From IMG/VR virus record IMGVR_UViG_3300003937_000301, positions 1 through 26,527 of that record: 26,527 nucleotides of DNA; one strand, written 5' to 3'. The position numbers and the translations under genes were made by a program. The notes beneath the pieces are model-generated. The model worked only from the letters and a program-made list of their open reading frames with translations, ran no database searches and was not told where the DNA came from. Within the stretch, counting starts at the first letter, position 1; the number at the start of each line of letters is the position of its first letter. Below are positions 13,503 to 21,579 of the stretch, in pieces. This stretch comes from a virus.

Positions 13503-15872
13503 ATGGCACTTATAGATATGTTAACAGATATTACAAGTTTCAACTACTCAAAGGTAGGAGTGAAACAAGGTGAATATTTTGGTGAGGATAAGGCTACTGG
13601 ATTTACACCCAATAGACAAACTAATAATCCAACCGAGTATGTTGAGAATGCTATTACAGGATTGGGAACAACTGATTATTTCATACCTAATTATAATCCA
13701 TTATCAGATGCAGAAAGTATACATATAATGAATCCCGATGGTACGGATTATTTCACACCTGATTATAATCCATTAGAAGATTCAAGTATTTTTGAAAGTT
13801 CATTTGTTAATTATTTCGATGATACACATCAAACAGGTTTACATTTACATCCAGAACATAAAGTAAGTAATTTTGTAAATCAAGATGGTTTTACACCAAC
13901 CGCGGTAAACTATTTTGGTGATGAAAACCATCCAGGATTTAATCTTAATATTTCACATGGTGAAGATGTAGAATCACATTATATAATTGGTAGTGGAAAT
14001 GATTGGAATTTTTCTGAAGGTTCATTTACTGATATGTTTGATATAAATGCCAGATTCACAAGTGGACAATTTGTATCAGAAATGGTTGATACAGATTTTG
14101 ATATTGAAGATTTTGGTAGTAATTTAATTACTATAAGTTATGACAGAGTGGTTAATGCAAGAGTTGGTTATGGAACAAATAAACCAAATCTTGGAGATTT
14201 TGGTGAAAGTGCAGAAAATACTATTGATGGTGAAGAGGGTAAACTTCATTCAGAACTTAGGTTAAGAGATATAGATAAACTTTATGAATTTAAAGGTGGT
14301 ATGGCAAAAGCATTACGAGAACCAAATAACTTTGGTTTTGATGAACCATTTATAGTTCACGATATTGGTGATGGTTATGATAGTATTGGTTTAGATGAGG
14401 GAATTTTCAGAGGTGGTTTGGCCTTAAATGTTGTTAGAACTGCAGAAGATGCAATTAGATTTGCAAAATGGACATTAACACCAAGAGGTATCATTTGGAA
14501 TTTGAAACAATTTGTTTTACAGGCTCAAAACCCAATTATAGAAAATAGAATATTTAATCCACTTGGTGTAATAGGTTCAATTGTACCTGGACTACATTTA
14601 CCACGACATACTAATGGAACATTTTTAGATGTTAATGATCCACCTTCATATGATACATCACTTGATGGTGTAAATATAACAACTCCAGAAGAAGAGGAAC
14701 AGGGTTTACTTGGTAGTTTATTTAGTTCAGCACTTGGTGCATTAGGAGTTTCTGGAGCAGGTAGAAAAGATAATAGATTAGTTGGTTTACATAAGACAAG
14801 AATTGAAACCCCAGTAGTAGCTAGTCCAGTTGGGGGATTATTAGGTGCTCTTGGTTTAGGAAATAATGCATTTGAAGACCCAGTACATTCGGTAAAAAGT
14901 ACTATGGGCCCATTTAGTGAGAAAAAATATGACTATAAAGATGTGATAAAGAAAGAAGCACCAAAAGAATCATCTACTATGGAAGCTGGAAATGTTTTTA
15001 TAAATGCAACTGGAACAGAATTAGATGATACTGGACTATGGGCTTTACATAGGGATACAGAAGAAGGTAAAGTATCAGGAGAAAAATATAATTTAGGAAA
15101 GAGTCTTATAAAAAGTTCAGATGGAAGTGATACTGGTAAACTTTATAGTGTTGGTGTAAGTAATACTTTACAAGTTCCTTATGGTGGTAAGTTTGATAAG
15201 TTAAATTGGGCTCCAACTGCAGATACTACATTACCAAAAGATTTTATAAAATTTAGAATAAGAGATGCGGTAAATGGTAAGTGGTTAGTATTTCCTGCAC
15301 ATATCGGTACAATAACCGATACCGTTACACCAAGTTGGACTACTGAAAAATATATTGGTAGACCAGATTCTATTCATTTATATGGTGGGGCAGATAGAAG
15401 TGTATCGTTTGATTTTAAAGTAGCAGCATTTACTAAACAAGAAATACCAATCATTCAAGAGAAGATGAATTATTTAATGGGATTGGGTTATCCTACATTT
15501 AAAAAGATTTTAGATACTGATGATGAAGAGAGACCAGTAGCACCATACATTTATTTAACCATTGGAGATTTATTCAATAATACTCCAGGATATTTTAGTT
15601 CTATTGCAATCACAATGGAAGAGAATGCTACTTGGGAATTGGATGAAGGACACCAAATACCACAAGTGTTTAGTGTGAGTGTTGAGTTTGTTCATGTTGG
15701 TAAGTATTTACCACACACATTAGGTAAACATTATGAAGTGCCTTGGTTGAACGATATGGGTGTTGGAAAAAACAAATTTGGAACATTTGAAACAGACCCA
15801 CGAAATGGAAAAACAGCAAGACCTATGATGGATGGAAACCCAAAATGGAGTGCAGGTATACCTGTAAAATAA
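13503..15872 (+). CDS. Baseplate/tail-tube initiator-like structural protein (gp48/gp54-like C-terminus)
   Basis: This encodes 789 residues. The ATG is two bases after the tape measure stop, using AAGGA inside that gene's end. Residues about 1-200 are acidic and aromatic, with repeats: DYFIPNYNPL (about 59) and DYFTPDYNPL (about 83), then several NYF/NYFGDE units. The C-terminal part (about 600-770) has IHLYGGADRSVSFDFKVAAF, PYIYLTIGDLFNNTPGYFSS, ITMEENATWELDE and QVFSVSVEFVHVGKYLPHT. That order recalls gp48/gp54-type tail-tube initiators of T4-like phages (pattern recognition, no search). Its place after the tape measure and before a LysM gp53-like gene fits a baseplate/tube junction. The N-terminal repeat region is unassigned. 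Confidence 0.65.
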   Translation: MALIDMLTDITSFNYSKVGVKQGEYFGEDKATGFTPNRQTNNPTEYVENAITGLGTTDYFIPNYNPLSDAESIHIMNPDGTDYFTPDYNPLEDSSIFESSFVNYFDDTHQTGLHLHPEHKVSNFVNQDGFTPTAVNYFGDENHPGFNLNISHGEDVESHYIIGSGNDWNFSEGSFTDMFDINARFTSGQFVSEMVDTDFDIEDFGSNLITISYDRVVNARVGYGTNKPNLGDFGESAENTIDGEEGKLHSELRLRDIDKLYEFKGGMAKALREPNNFGFDEPFIVHDIGDGYDSIGLDEGIFRGGLALNVVRTAEDAIRFAKWTLTPRGIIWNLKQFVLQAQNPIIENRIFNPLGVIGSIVPGLHLPRHTNGTFLDVNDPPSYDTSLDGVNITTPEEEEQGLLGSLFSSALGALGVSGAGRKDNRLVGLHKTRIETPVVASPVGGLLGALGLGNNAFEDPVHSVKSTMGPFSEKKYDYKDVIKKEAPKESSTMEAGNVFINATGTELDDTGLWALHRDTEEGKVSGEKYNLGKSLIKSSDGSDTGKLYSVGVSNTLQVPYGGKFDKLNWAPTADTTLPKDFIKFRIRDAVNGKWLVFPAHIGTITDTVTPSWTTEKYIGRPDSIHLYGGADRSVSFDFKVAAFTKQEIPIIQEKMNYLMGLGYPTFKKILDTDDEERPVAPYIYLTIGDLFNNTPGYFSSIAITMEENATWELDEGHQIPQVFSVSVEFVHVGKYLPHTLGKHYEVPWLNDMGVGKNKFGTFETDPRNGKTARPMMDGNPKWSAGIPVK
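13671..13775 (+). repeat. Direct repeat, two 33-bp copies 72 bp apart
   Basis: Copies at 13671-13703 and 13743-13775 encode TDYFIPNYNPL and TDYFTPDYNPL and differ at only a few bases. The 24-codon period keeps the frame, pointing to a local duplication in the N-terminal region of the structural protein. Confidence 0.7.
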
Positions 15873-15875
15873 ACT

Positions 15876-16178
15876 ATGAGTAGATATAGAACCACTAAAA
15901 TACTTAAAGATAGAGTAACAAAGAATAAGGTTTTTGCAACTACAGAATACCCTATTATAGTACGAAAAGATTCAGATATAACTTATTATGTTAGATTTGA
16001 TGATACTTATATGTCTCTTGCTCATAGATTTTATAATGACCAAACTTTATGGTGGGTTATTGCAAGAGCAAATAATAATTTTGTAGGTAATATTAAAATG
16101 GAAGTTGGAGAAAAGTTAATCATACCAACAGAAATAGGTGAAATATTAAAACAACACACTAAAATAAATCGTATATAA
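15876..16178 (+). CDS. 53: LysM-like baseplate wedge protein (gp53-like)
   Basis: This encodes 100 residues, starting three bases after the previous stop with no clear ribosome binding site, so translation is probably coupled. Residues about 28-88 contain DSDITYYVRFDDTYMSLAHR, FYNDQTLWWVIARANN and then MEVGEKLIIPTEI. That is a LysM-type fold pattern (ordered start, a WWVIAxAN helix and a GxxLxIP strand) as found in T4 gp53 and in the LysM proteins of contractile systems. T4 gp53 has 196 residues, so this is a short version. It probably joins the hub or tube to the wedges. The stop overlaps the next ATG by one base (TAATG). Confidence 0.75.
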   Translation: MSRYRTTKILKDRVTKNKVFATTEYPIIVRKDSDITYYVRFDDTYMSLAHRFYNDQTLWWVIARANNNFVGNIKMEVGEKLIIPTEIGEILKQHTKINRI

Positions 16179-18778
16179 TGTTTCAATTTGATCAAATAGA
16201 TAAAAATATTCAACAAACACTATTCAATCGAATAGATGCTTTAAATAGAGATAAATCTTATTCACCACTTCAACCAAGAAATGTTGACTCTTCAAATGCA
16301 ATGGATGAAATGTTAACAAAATCAGTTTGGGCTAGAGTTACATCTGCCGTTTATGATTATGATGAAGATGGAAAAGTGGATGAGAAGAAATTATTTAGAT
16401 TGTCGAGTGCTTTTGAAGGTGGTGAAGAAGTTGCAAAAACACCAATGAATAAACCATTAACATCAAAAGAAAGTTTACGCACAAGTAAAGCAAATTCCGT
16501 TTTTAGACCACATAGTGGAATTACATCTATCAGTACAACATTTAAAAATCATTCAATTCAAAATGTAACTATTAATTGGAAATTTTGGGATATACGAGAT
16601 TTTGATAAATATAAAAATTCTTTATTAACACATGGTAGATTAGTATTGGTTGAATTTGGATGGGGTAAAAATAATGGAATTTCACATAGTGGAACACCTG
16701 ATCCAGATAAAAAAGCACCACCAGTAACAGATGCAAATGATATGGTTCAAATATTTAGAGCAACAAATGAAAGAATAAAACTGGCAGGTGGAGATTATTA
16801 TTGTGCAATAGGTAAAATAAAATCATTTAGTTATAAAATTAATGATCAAGGTGGATTCGATTGTACTACAGAATTAACTTCAATGGGGAGTACACTATTT
16901 AAAGGACAAATAGACCCTGCACCAGAAGAAGCAGTTAATGAAATTACAGTAGAAAATAATTCTAAAGTAAGAGAAGAAGCTTATAATAATTCAAACTTAT
17001 TTTTTGAAAAGTTTATGGAGAATTTTGATAATAATTTAAAAGAAGCCTATAAGAAAAAAGAACAAGGAGTTTATCATGATGGAGAAAAAGGATGGTGTAA
17101 TTGGGCGTATTTCGAAGATATAGTATTGAATACATTTTTTGCATTTACTACAGAGGGTGAAAATTTACCACAACCAGATGGTACTAAAGATTATGGAAAT
17201 CCAAATACAAAATTAATGACTTCAGTACGAAGTATGGGTATTACATTTAATATGGATAAGAAGGGGAATAAAGAACCTGAAGTTATAACTGGACCTACTA
17301 CATGCAGAAGTGGTAAAAATTTATTTACAATTTCAAAACATATTATTTTACCAGGAAAGACTGCTGGTATAATTCCAACACAAGGTAAAGAAGGATTAAA
17401 AAATAGTGGAATTGGTGCATTAATGAATAAGAAATTTGAAGGAAGTGAAACTTTAAAGGATTATACTGATTTTTTTCATACTTTACAAGCAATTAAAGAT
17501 GATCCGGAAAGAATTCCAAAATTTGAACTGACTGCTGAAGAGATGAAAACTGTAAATGACCCAGATACAGATAAAGATGAATCTCTTACACCTTCAGTCG
17601 AAGGAAAGGGAATTATAAGAAATTTTTTATTTAGTAGTGAGTTTTTAAAATCACAATTTTCAGGTGGTGTTCGAGATTTAGAAAGTGCTTTGAATAGTTT
17701 TTGGTCAACTGTAAATGCTCAATATGGTAGTTATTGGGATTTTAAAGTTGTGTGCCAAACAAATAATACTGGACAAATTGGAGTTGTTGATTTATATTCT
17801 ACAAGATATAGAGTAGGAGATGTTAATCCAGAATTAGATATGACACATACAGAATCTAAAGCAAGAGATTGTAATCGTACATTTGTTTTTAGAAATTTTG
17901 GTAAAGATTCGTTACTGAAAAGTTTTGATATGGATGTTAAGTTGAGTTCAGCACAGGCAACAATGGCAATGTTTCATACTAATAAAAATACAAAGAAAAA
18001 AGGAGATTCAGGTACACAAAAACCAGAAGATTTTGGACTTAGAGCTTTAGCTGAATTACAAAATATTGATTTATCAGGTGCAGGTGGAGATGATAAAGAT
18101 AAACATAAAGATGTAGTACTTAAAAATATCACTTATCCATCAGCTGAAGGTAAAATAGCAAAGAGATCAATAAATACAAAACAAGATTCTGCAGTTGAAT
18201 TTAAACCTGCAAGCGATTCTTTTACACAGCCAATGGGAGATAAATCACCAAATGAAATTATTAAAGAATTAGAATCAAATAGATTAACTGAAGAAGAAAT
18301 TGATAAATTTGATGAAGCATATAATTGGTTTAATGTAGATACACCACAAAATGTTGGTTTAATTTGGAATCCAGATGGTACAATGATACCAAGTTATGAA
18401 AAAACTATGATATACTTATTAACTATGTCTCCAGAAGCTCAATATGAAATTGATCCACTTGTACCATTAGGTGTTACTTTTACTATGGCTGGTATCGGCG
18501 GAATAGATTTGTATGATATGTTTGCAGTAGATTATTTACCCGAAGTTTATAGGAAGTATGCATTATTTCAAGTATCTTCACAAGACCATCAATTAGACGC
18601 ATCTGGATGGACAACTTCAATTACAGGACAAATGAGAATTGATATGAAAGGTTTAAAGAAAGATACAGGTAAATTAATAGAAGAAGAAACTAAAGAAGTA
18701 ATAGGGGATGGAACGGAATCGATTAGTTTTGTAGATTTTCATGTTAAAGCAAGAGAAAACCAAACACCACAGGAATAA
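16178..18778 (+). CDS. Large baseplate/virion structural protein
   Basis: This encodes 866 residues, with its start overlapping the gp53-like stop. Conserved-looking blocks: FRPHSGITSISTTFKNHSIQ, then WKFWDIRDFDKYKNSLLTHG and RLVLVEFGWG (about 107-166); FVFRNFGKDSLLKSFDMDVK and LSSAQATMAMFHTN (about 567-600); and a C-terminal GVTFTMAGIGGIDLYDMFAV leading to QVSSQDHQLDASGWTTSITG (about 765-825). Together with the tail context these suggest a baseplate hub or wedge component, but I cannot assign a T4 number. A DxDxDGxxD segment at residues 60-68 looks like a calcium loop. It is the last gene of the tail unit; a 53-base promoter-like gap follows. Confidence 0.65.
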   Translation: MFQFDQIDKNIQQTLFNRIDALNRDKSYSPLQPRNVDSSNAMDEMLTKSVWARVTSAVYDYDEDGKVDEKKLFRLSSAFEGGEEVAKTPMNKPLTSKESLRTSKANSVFRPHSGITSISTTFKNHSIQNVTINWKFWDIRDFDKYKNSLLTHGRLVLVEFGWGKNNGISHSGTPDPDKKAPPVTDANDMVQIFRATNERIKLAGGDYYCAIGKIKSFSYKINDQGGFDCTTELTSMGSTLFKGQIDPAPEEAVNEITVENNSKVREEAYNNSNLFFEKFMENFDNNLKEAYKKKEQGVYHDGEKGWCNWAYFEDIVLNTFFAFTTEGENLPQPDGTKDYGNPNTKLMTSVRSMGITFNMDKKGNKEPEVITGPTTCRSGKNLFTISKHIILPGKTAGIIPTQGKEGLKNSGIGALMNKKFEGSETLKDYTDFFHTLQAIKDDPERIPKFELTAEEMKTVNDPDTDKDESLTPSVEGKGIIRNFLFSSEFLKSQFSGGVRDLESALNSFWSTVNAQYGSYWDFKVVCQTNNTGQIGVVDLYSTRYRVGDVNPELDMTHTESKARDCNRTFVFRNFGKDSLLKSFDMDVKLSSAQATMAMFHTNKNTKKKGDSGTQKPEDFGLRALAELQNIDLSGAGGDDKDKHKDVVLKNITYPSAEGKIAKRSINTKQDSAVEFKPASDSFTQPMGDKSPNEIIKELESNRLTEEEIDKFDEAYNWFNVDTPQNVGLIWNPDGTMIPSYEKTMIYLLTMSPEAQYEIDPLVPLGVTFTMAGIGGIDLYDMFAVDYLPEVYRKYALFQVSSQDHQLDASGWTTSITGQMRIDMKGLKKDTGKLIEEETKEVIGDGTESISFVDFHVKARENQTPQE

Positions 18779-18800
18779 ATATGTATTTGGGATTTGGAAT

Positions 18801-18813
18801 GTATATTTATAAT
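18801..18813 (+). promoter_or_regulatory. Candidate promoter motif GTATATTTATAAT
   Basis: Located in the 53-base gap before the accessory gene set, 18 bases before its first ATG. It is related to the GATATTTAT motif of the tail units, and AAAGG follows as the ribosome binding site. Confidence 0.35.
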
Positions 18814-18831
18814 TAGTAAAGGTTATAGTAA

Positions 18832-19287
18832 ATGGTTATATGGTTCACAGGTCAGCCAGGTTCTGGTAAAACTACATTAGCAACAGAATTTTACAATAGA
18901 TTAATTTCTTATACATCTGAAGCAGTTGTGCATTTAGATGGAGATGATTTAAGAGATGTATTGGATAATAAAGATTACTCAGAAAAAGGTCGTAGAAAGA
19001 ATATCCAATTTGCAATAAATATGACGAGAGTTTTAGATGATAAAGGTTTTATAGTTATTGTATCTATGGTATCACCATACAGAGATCAACGAGAAAAATT
19101 AAAATCGAATAGAAATATTGCAGAGTTTTATCTTCACACAACGGAGATACGAGGTAAGGAAGATTATTTCGTAGACGGTTATGAACCACCACTTCACAAT
19201 TTTACAGATATAAATACAGACAAAACAATAGAGGAGAGTGTAGATGAAATATTCGATGTTTATCGGCAGATGGCAACCTTGGCATAA
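18832..19287 (+). CDS. cysC: Adenylylsulfate (APS) kinase-like P-loop kinase
   Basis: This encodes 151 residues. APS kinase phosphorylates APS to PAPS, the sulfate donor. Seen here: the Walker A GQPGSGKTT (7-15), HLDGDDLR (34-41), YSEKGRRKNI (49-58), VIVSMVSPYRDQRE (75-88) and DGYEPPLHNFTDIN (115-128). All are in CysC order, though the protein is shorter than the usual 170-200 residues. The lid that normally reads like GEIKxFTGIDxPYExP is shortened and altered, so another substrate is possible. AAAGG precedes the ATG. The end overlaps the next gene by 44 bases. No ATP sulfurylase or sulfotransferase is visible in the window. Confidence 0.8.
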   Translation: MVIWFTGQPGSGKTTLATEFYNRLISYTSEAVVHLDGDDLRDVLDNKDYSEKGRRKNIQFAINMTRVLDDKGFIVIVSMVSPYRDQREKLKSNRNIAEFYLHTTEIRGKEDYFVDGYEPPLHNFTDINTDKTIEESVDEIFDVYRQMATLA

Positions 19288-19630
19288 AGGACATCAATGG
19301 TTAATAGAACAACGATTGAAAGAGGGTAAGAATGTTTTGATTTGTATTCGAGATATGATGCCAGATAAAAACAATCCATTCACTTCTGAAGAAGTATTTG
19401 ATATGTTATCAAGAGAGTTATCAGATTATATTAGAGTTGAACAAGTTAAACTTATGATAATACCTGATATAGAATCTGTAAATTATGGTAGAGGAGTGGG
19501 ATATGATGTTATAGAACACACACCACCTACAGAAATTGGTGAGATATCAGCAACAAAAATTCGTGAAAAATATAAAAAAGAAAGAAGTGATGAATTAATA
19601 GAAATGATTAAATTAAAAGGAAGTGCATAG
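19244..19630 (+). CDS. HxGH nucleotidyltransferase (adenylyl/cytidylyltransferase fold)
   Basis: This encodes 128 residues. GAGGAGAG lies just upstream of the ATG, inside the kinase gene. FIGRWQPWHKGHQWLI (6-21) holds the HxGH nucleotide-binding motif. NPFT (44-47) and EISATKIREKY (100-110), an ISxTxIR signature, complete the family pattern. The motifs fit NMN adenylyltransferases of the archaeal/NadR type as well as small cytidylyltransferases such as TagD (129 residues). The family joins NMP to a phosphorylated substrate and releases pyrophosphate. The substrate here is unknown; the overlapping kinase may supply it, either for a nucleotide-activated metabolite or for NAD salvage. The stop overlaps the next start (TAGTG). 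Confidence 0.75.
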   Translation: MKYSMFIGRWQPWHKGHQWLIEQRLKEGKNVLICIRDMMPDKNNPFTSEEVFDMLSRELSDYIRVEQVKLMIIPDIESVNYGRGVGYDVIEHTPPTEIGEISATKIREKYKKERSDELIEMIKLKGSA

Positions 19631-20325
19631 TGAAAATTGATGTATTGGATAAAGGTTATATTGAATTAATAGATACACTTGGAGATGATTTAACTCCAGT
19701 AAATGCAGCTCGTGTATCATTTGGTAGTCGTAGTAAAGAATTTACAGACAAAGATAAGAAATTATCAAAGTTTTTAATCAAACACAAACACTTCTCACCA
19801 TTTAGACATCAACATATTCAAGTTATTATTAAAGCACCTGAATTTGTAATGAGACAATGGTATAAGCATGTAGTTGGTATAGAAACCACATCAAACCATC
19901 CAACGAAAGACCATGCATGGAATGAGATAAGTGGAAGATATGTTCCTTATGATGAGTTCTATCAACCAACAGAGTTTCGTAAACAATCGGATGATAATAA
20001 ACAAGCAAGTGATGGTTTGGTAGATAAACAAGCGTATGCAAAAAGAACTTGGGAAATTGGTCAACGAGAAGCTATATCAGCATATGAAGATTTATTAGAG
20101 ATGGGTGTTGCAAGAGAACAGGCAAGAAGTATTTTACCATTGACGGTTTATACAAAGGTGTGGTGGACTGCATCATTTCAAAGTGTGATGAACTTCATAG
20201 AATTGAGAGATGAACCAACAGCTCAAGTAGAGATACAAGAATATGCGAAAGCATTAAAGAAAATAATGTTAGAAGTATTTCCAGAAACAACTAAATTGTG
20301 GAGTGAGGAATATTTGAATGAATAA
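19630..20325 (+). CDS. thyX: Flavin-dependent thymidylate synthase ThyX
   Basis: This encodes 231 residues from a GTG start with AAAGGAAG upstream. ThyX makes dTMP from dUMP using FAD and methylene-tetrahydrofolate. Seen: TPVNAARVSFG (22-32), LIKHKHFSPFRHQH (49-62), MRQWYKH (74-80), WNEISGRYV (97-105), and AREQARSILPLTVYTKVWWT near 153-172. The classical RHRxxSxNExSxR signature is split: K79-H80-V81 stands for RHR, and about 13 extra residues precede N98-E99-I-S101. The rest of the enzyme looks complete. Its likely job is thymidylate supply for AT-rich phage DNA synthesis. It overlaps NagB by eight bases. Confidence 0.92.
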   Translation: MKIDVLDKGYIELIDTLGDDLTPVNAARVSFGSRSKEFTDKDKKLSKFLIKHKHFSPFRHQHIQVIIKAPEFVMRQWYKHVVGIETTSNHPTKDHAWNEISGRYVPYDEFYQPTEFRKQSDDNKQASDGLVDKQAYAKRTWEIGQREAISAYEDLLEMGVAREQARSILPLTVYTKVWWTASFQSVMNFIELRDEPTAQVEIQEYAKALKKIMLEVFPETTKLWSEEYLNE

Positions 20326-20983
20326 AATTAAAGAGTTAAGTAGTTATTTGGAATTAGGTAGTCATGTAGCAGATATAGTTGAACATACATTAACATTACC
20401 AGAACCTAAATTAATATTACCTACAGGTTCAACACCACTTAGTTTATATAAAGAACTTGTAAGTAGACAATTAGATTGGAGTACCACAACTACATATAAT
20501 TTAGATGAATATGTTGATAATACAATTCAGGACCAAAGTTATAGATATTTTATGATGGAAAATTTATTTAAACATATTAATATGAATGATGATAATATAT
20601 ATTTTCCAGGTGATACTGCAGTGTGGCCAGATTTGAGTTATGGAACTGAAGTTGATTTATGTTTATTGGGTATTGGTGGTAATGGACATATAGCTTTTAA
20701 TGAACCTGGTTCTTCATTTGATTCAGAAACAAGAATGGTAGATTTAAACGAAGAAACAATTAAAGATAATTCAAGATTTTTTCCAACTATAGATGAAGTA
20801 CCAACACAAGCAGTTACTATGGGATTGAAACCAATTATGAGTTCAAAGAAAATAGTATTAATGGCAAATGGAAAACATAAAAAAGATATTTTAGAACAAG
20901 CGATGTATGGTAATATTACTGAAGATATACCAGCATCCATTTTACAAAACCATAAAAATGTAAAGGTATATTATAGTGATTAA
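20318..20983 (+). CDS. nagB: Glucosamine-6-phosphate deaminase-like protein (NagB family)
   Basis: This encodes 221 residues with GAGG before the ATG. NagB interconverts glucosamine-6-phosphate and fructose-6-phosphate plus ammonia. Seen: ILPTGSTPLSLYKEL (33-47), YNLDEYV (60-66) followed by DQSYRYFM (72-79), LGIGGNGHIAFNEPGSSF (117-134), AVTMGLKPIM (165-174), MANGKHKKD (182-190) and IPASILQNH (204-212). By alignment of these motifs, D63, H124 and E129 match E. coli Asp72, His143 and Glu148. Asp141 is replaced by N122, as in other NGH-type members. It is shorter than E. coli NagB (266), mainly before the GNGH motif. It is rare cargo for a phage; the neighbouring PIG-L gene hints at amino-sugar metabolism. 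Confidence 0.88.
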   Translation: MNKIKELSSYLELGSHVADIVEHTLTLPEPKLILPTGSTPLSLYKELVSRQLDWSTTTTYNLDEYVDNTIQDQSYRYFMMENLFKHINMNDDNIYFPGDTAVWPDLSYGTEVDLCLLGIGGNGHIAFNEPGSSFDSETRMVDLNEETIKDNSRFFPTIDEVPTQAVTMGLKPIMSSKKIVLMANGKHKKDILEQAMYGNITEDIPASILQNHKNVKVYYSD

Positions 20984-21071
20984 TTGGAAAGAGTTATTAC
21001 CTAAACCAAGTAGTATAGTTGTTTGGATGATATGTTTACTAATGTATTTAATTATAAACAAATGTATTTAA
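20976..21071 (+). CDS. Possible 31-residue single-span membrane peptide
   Basis: A GTG-started frame overlaps the nagB stop by eight bases, the same overlap as thyX/nagB, and stops one base before the next ATG. AAAGG lies about nine bases upstream. The product is a charged N-terminus (INWKELLPKPSS) followed by VVWMICLLMYLIINK, a plausible membrane helix. It fills the only gap in an otherwise contiguous gene set. With such a short frame, chance cannot be excluded. Confidence 0.4.
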   Translation: MINWKELLPKPSSIVVWMICLLMYLIINKCI

Positions 21072-21072
21072 T

Positions 21073-21579
21073 ATGATTGATAAGATAATGATTGTAGCAC
21101 ACCCTGATGACGAAGCACTATTCGGTGGAGCTGAATTATTAACACATTCAGACGAATATAAAGTTGTAGTAGTGGATGAATGTCATAATGAAGTTAGAAA
21201 AAAAGAACTTATAGCCTCTATGAAGTTTATAGGGATAAAAGAATTTGAACATTGGACAGGGTATAAAGGTGGGGAAGATTATCATAGAGAAAAACTTATC
21301 TATGAATTGTTAAGAGTATTGAGAGAAAGAAAATATAAAAAAATAGTAACACATAATAAACAAGGTGAATATGGTCATCCAAGACATAGAGCATTACACG
21401 ATATATTAAATCATTTAAGACCAGAGTTGTTATGGTGTTTTGATAAAAATCATGATGTTAGATTACCTAATGATTTATTAATGAAGAAAAGAGATTTATT
21501 AAAAGTGTATGGAAGTCAAACCGATGTATTAAATTGGTTTAGTCCCTGGTACGAAAAAATAACAAAGGTTAATAAATGA
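21073..21579 (+). CDS. PIG-L/LmbE-family deacetylase
   Basis: This encodes 168 residues. The family removes N-acetyl groups, classically from N-acetylglucosamine units (GlcNAc-PI, mycothiol and bacillithiol precursors), using zinc. Seen: MIVAHPDDEALFGGAE (6-21), containing the AHPDDE motif with likely zinc ligands H10 and D13 and catalytic base D12, and GEYGHPRHRALH (98-109), supplying the third metal His. It is shorter than most members (about 220-300 residues), although the core motifs are intact. No strong ribosome binding site is seen; an in-frame ATG at 21088 is an alternative but would cut into the first strand. It overlaps the ATP-grasp gene by ATGA, so the two products are probably made together. 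Confidence 0.85.
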   Translation: MIDKIMIVAHPDDEALFGGAELLTHSDEYKVVVVDECHNEVRKKELIASMKFIGIKEFEHWTGYKGGEDYHREKLIYELLRVLRERKYKKIVTHNKQGEYGHPRHRALHDILNHLRPELLWCFDKNHDVRLPNDLLMKKRDLLKVYGSQTDVLNWFSPWYEKITKVNK

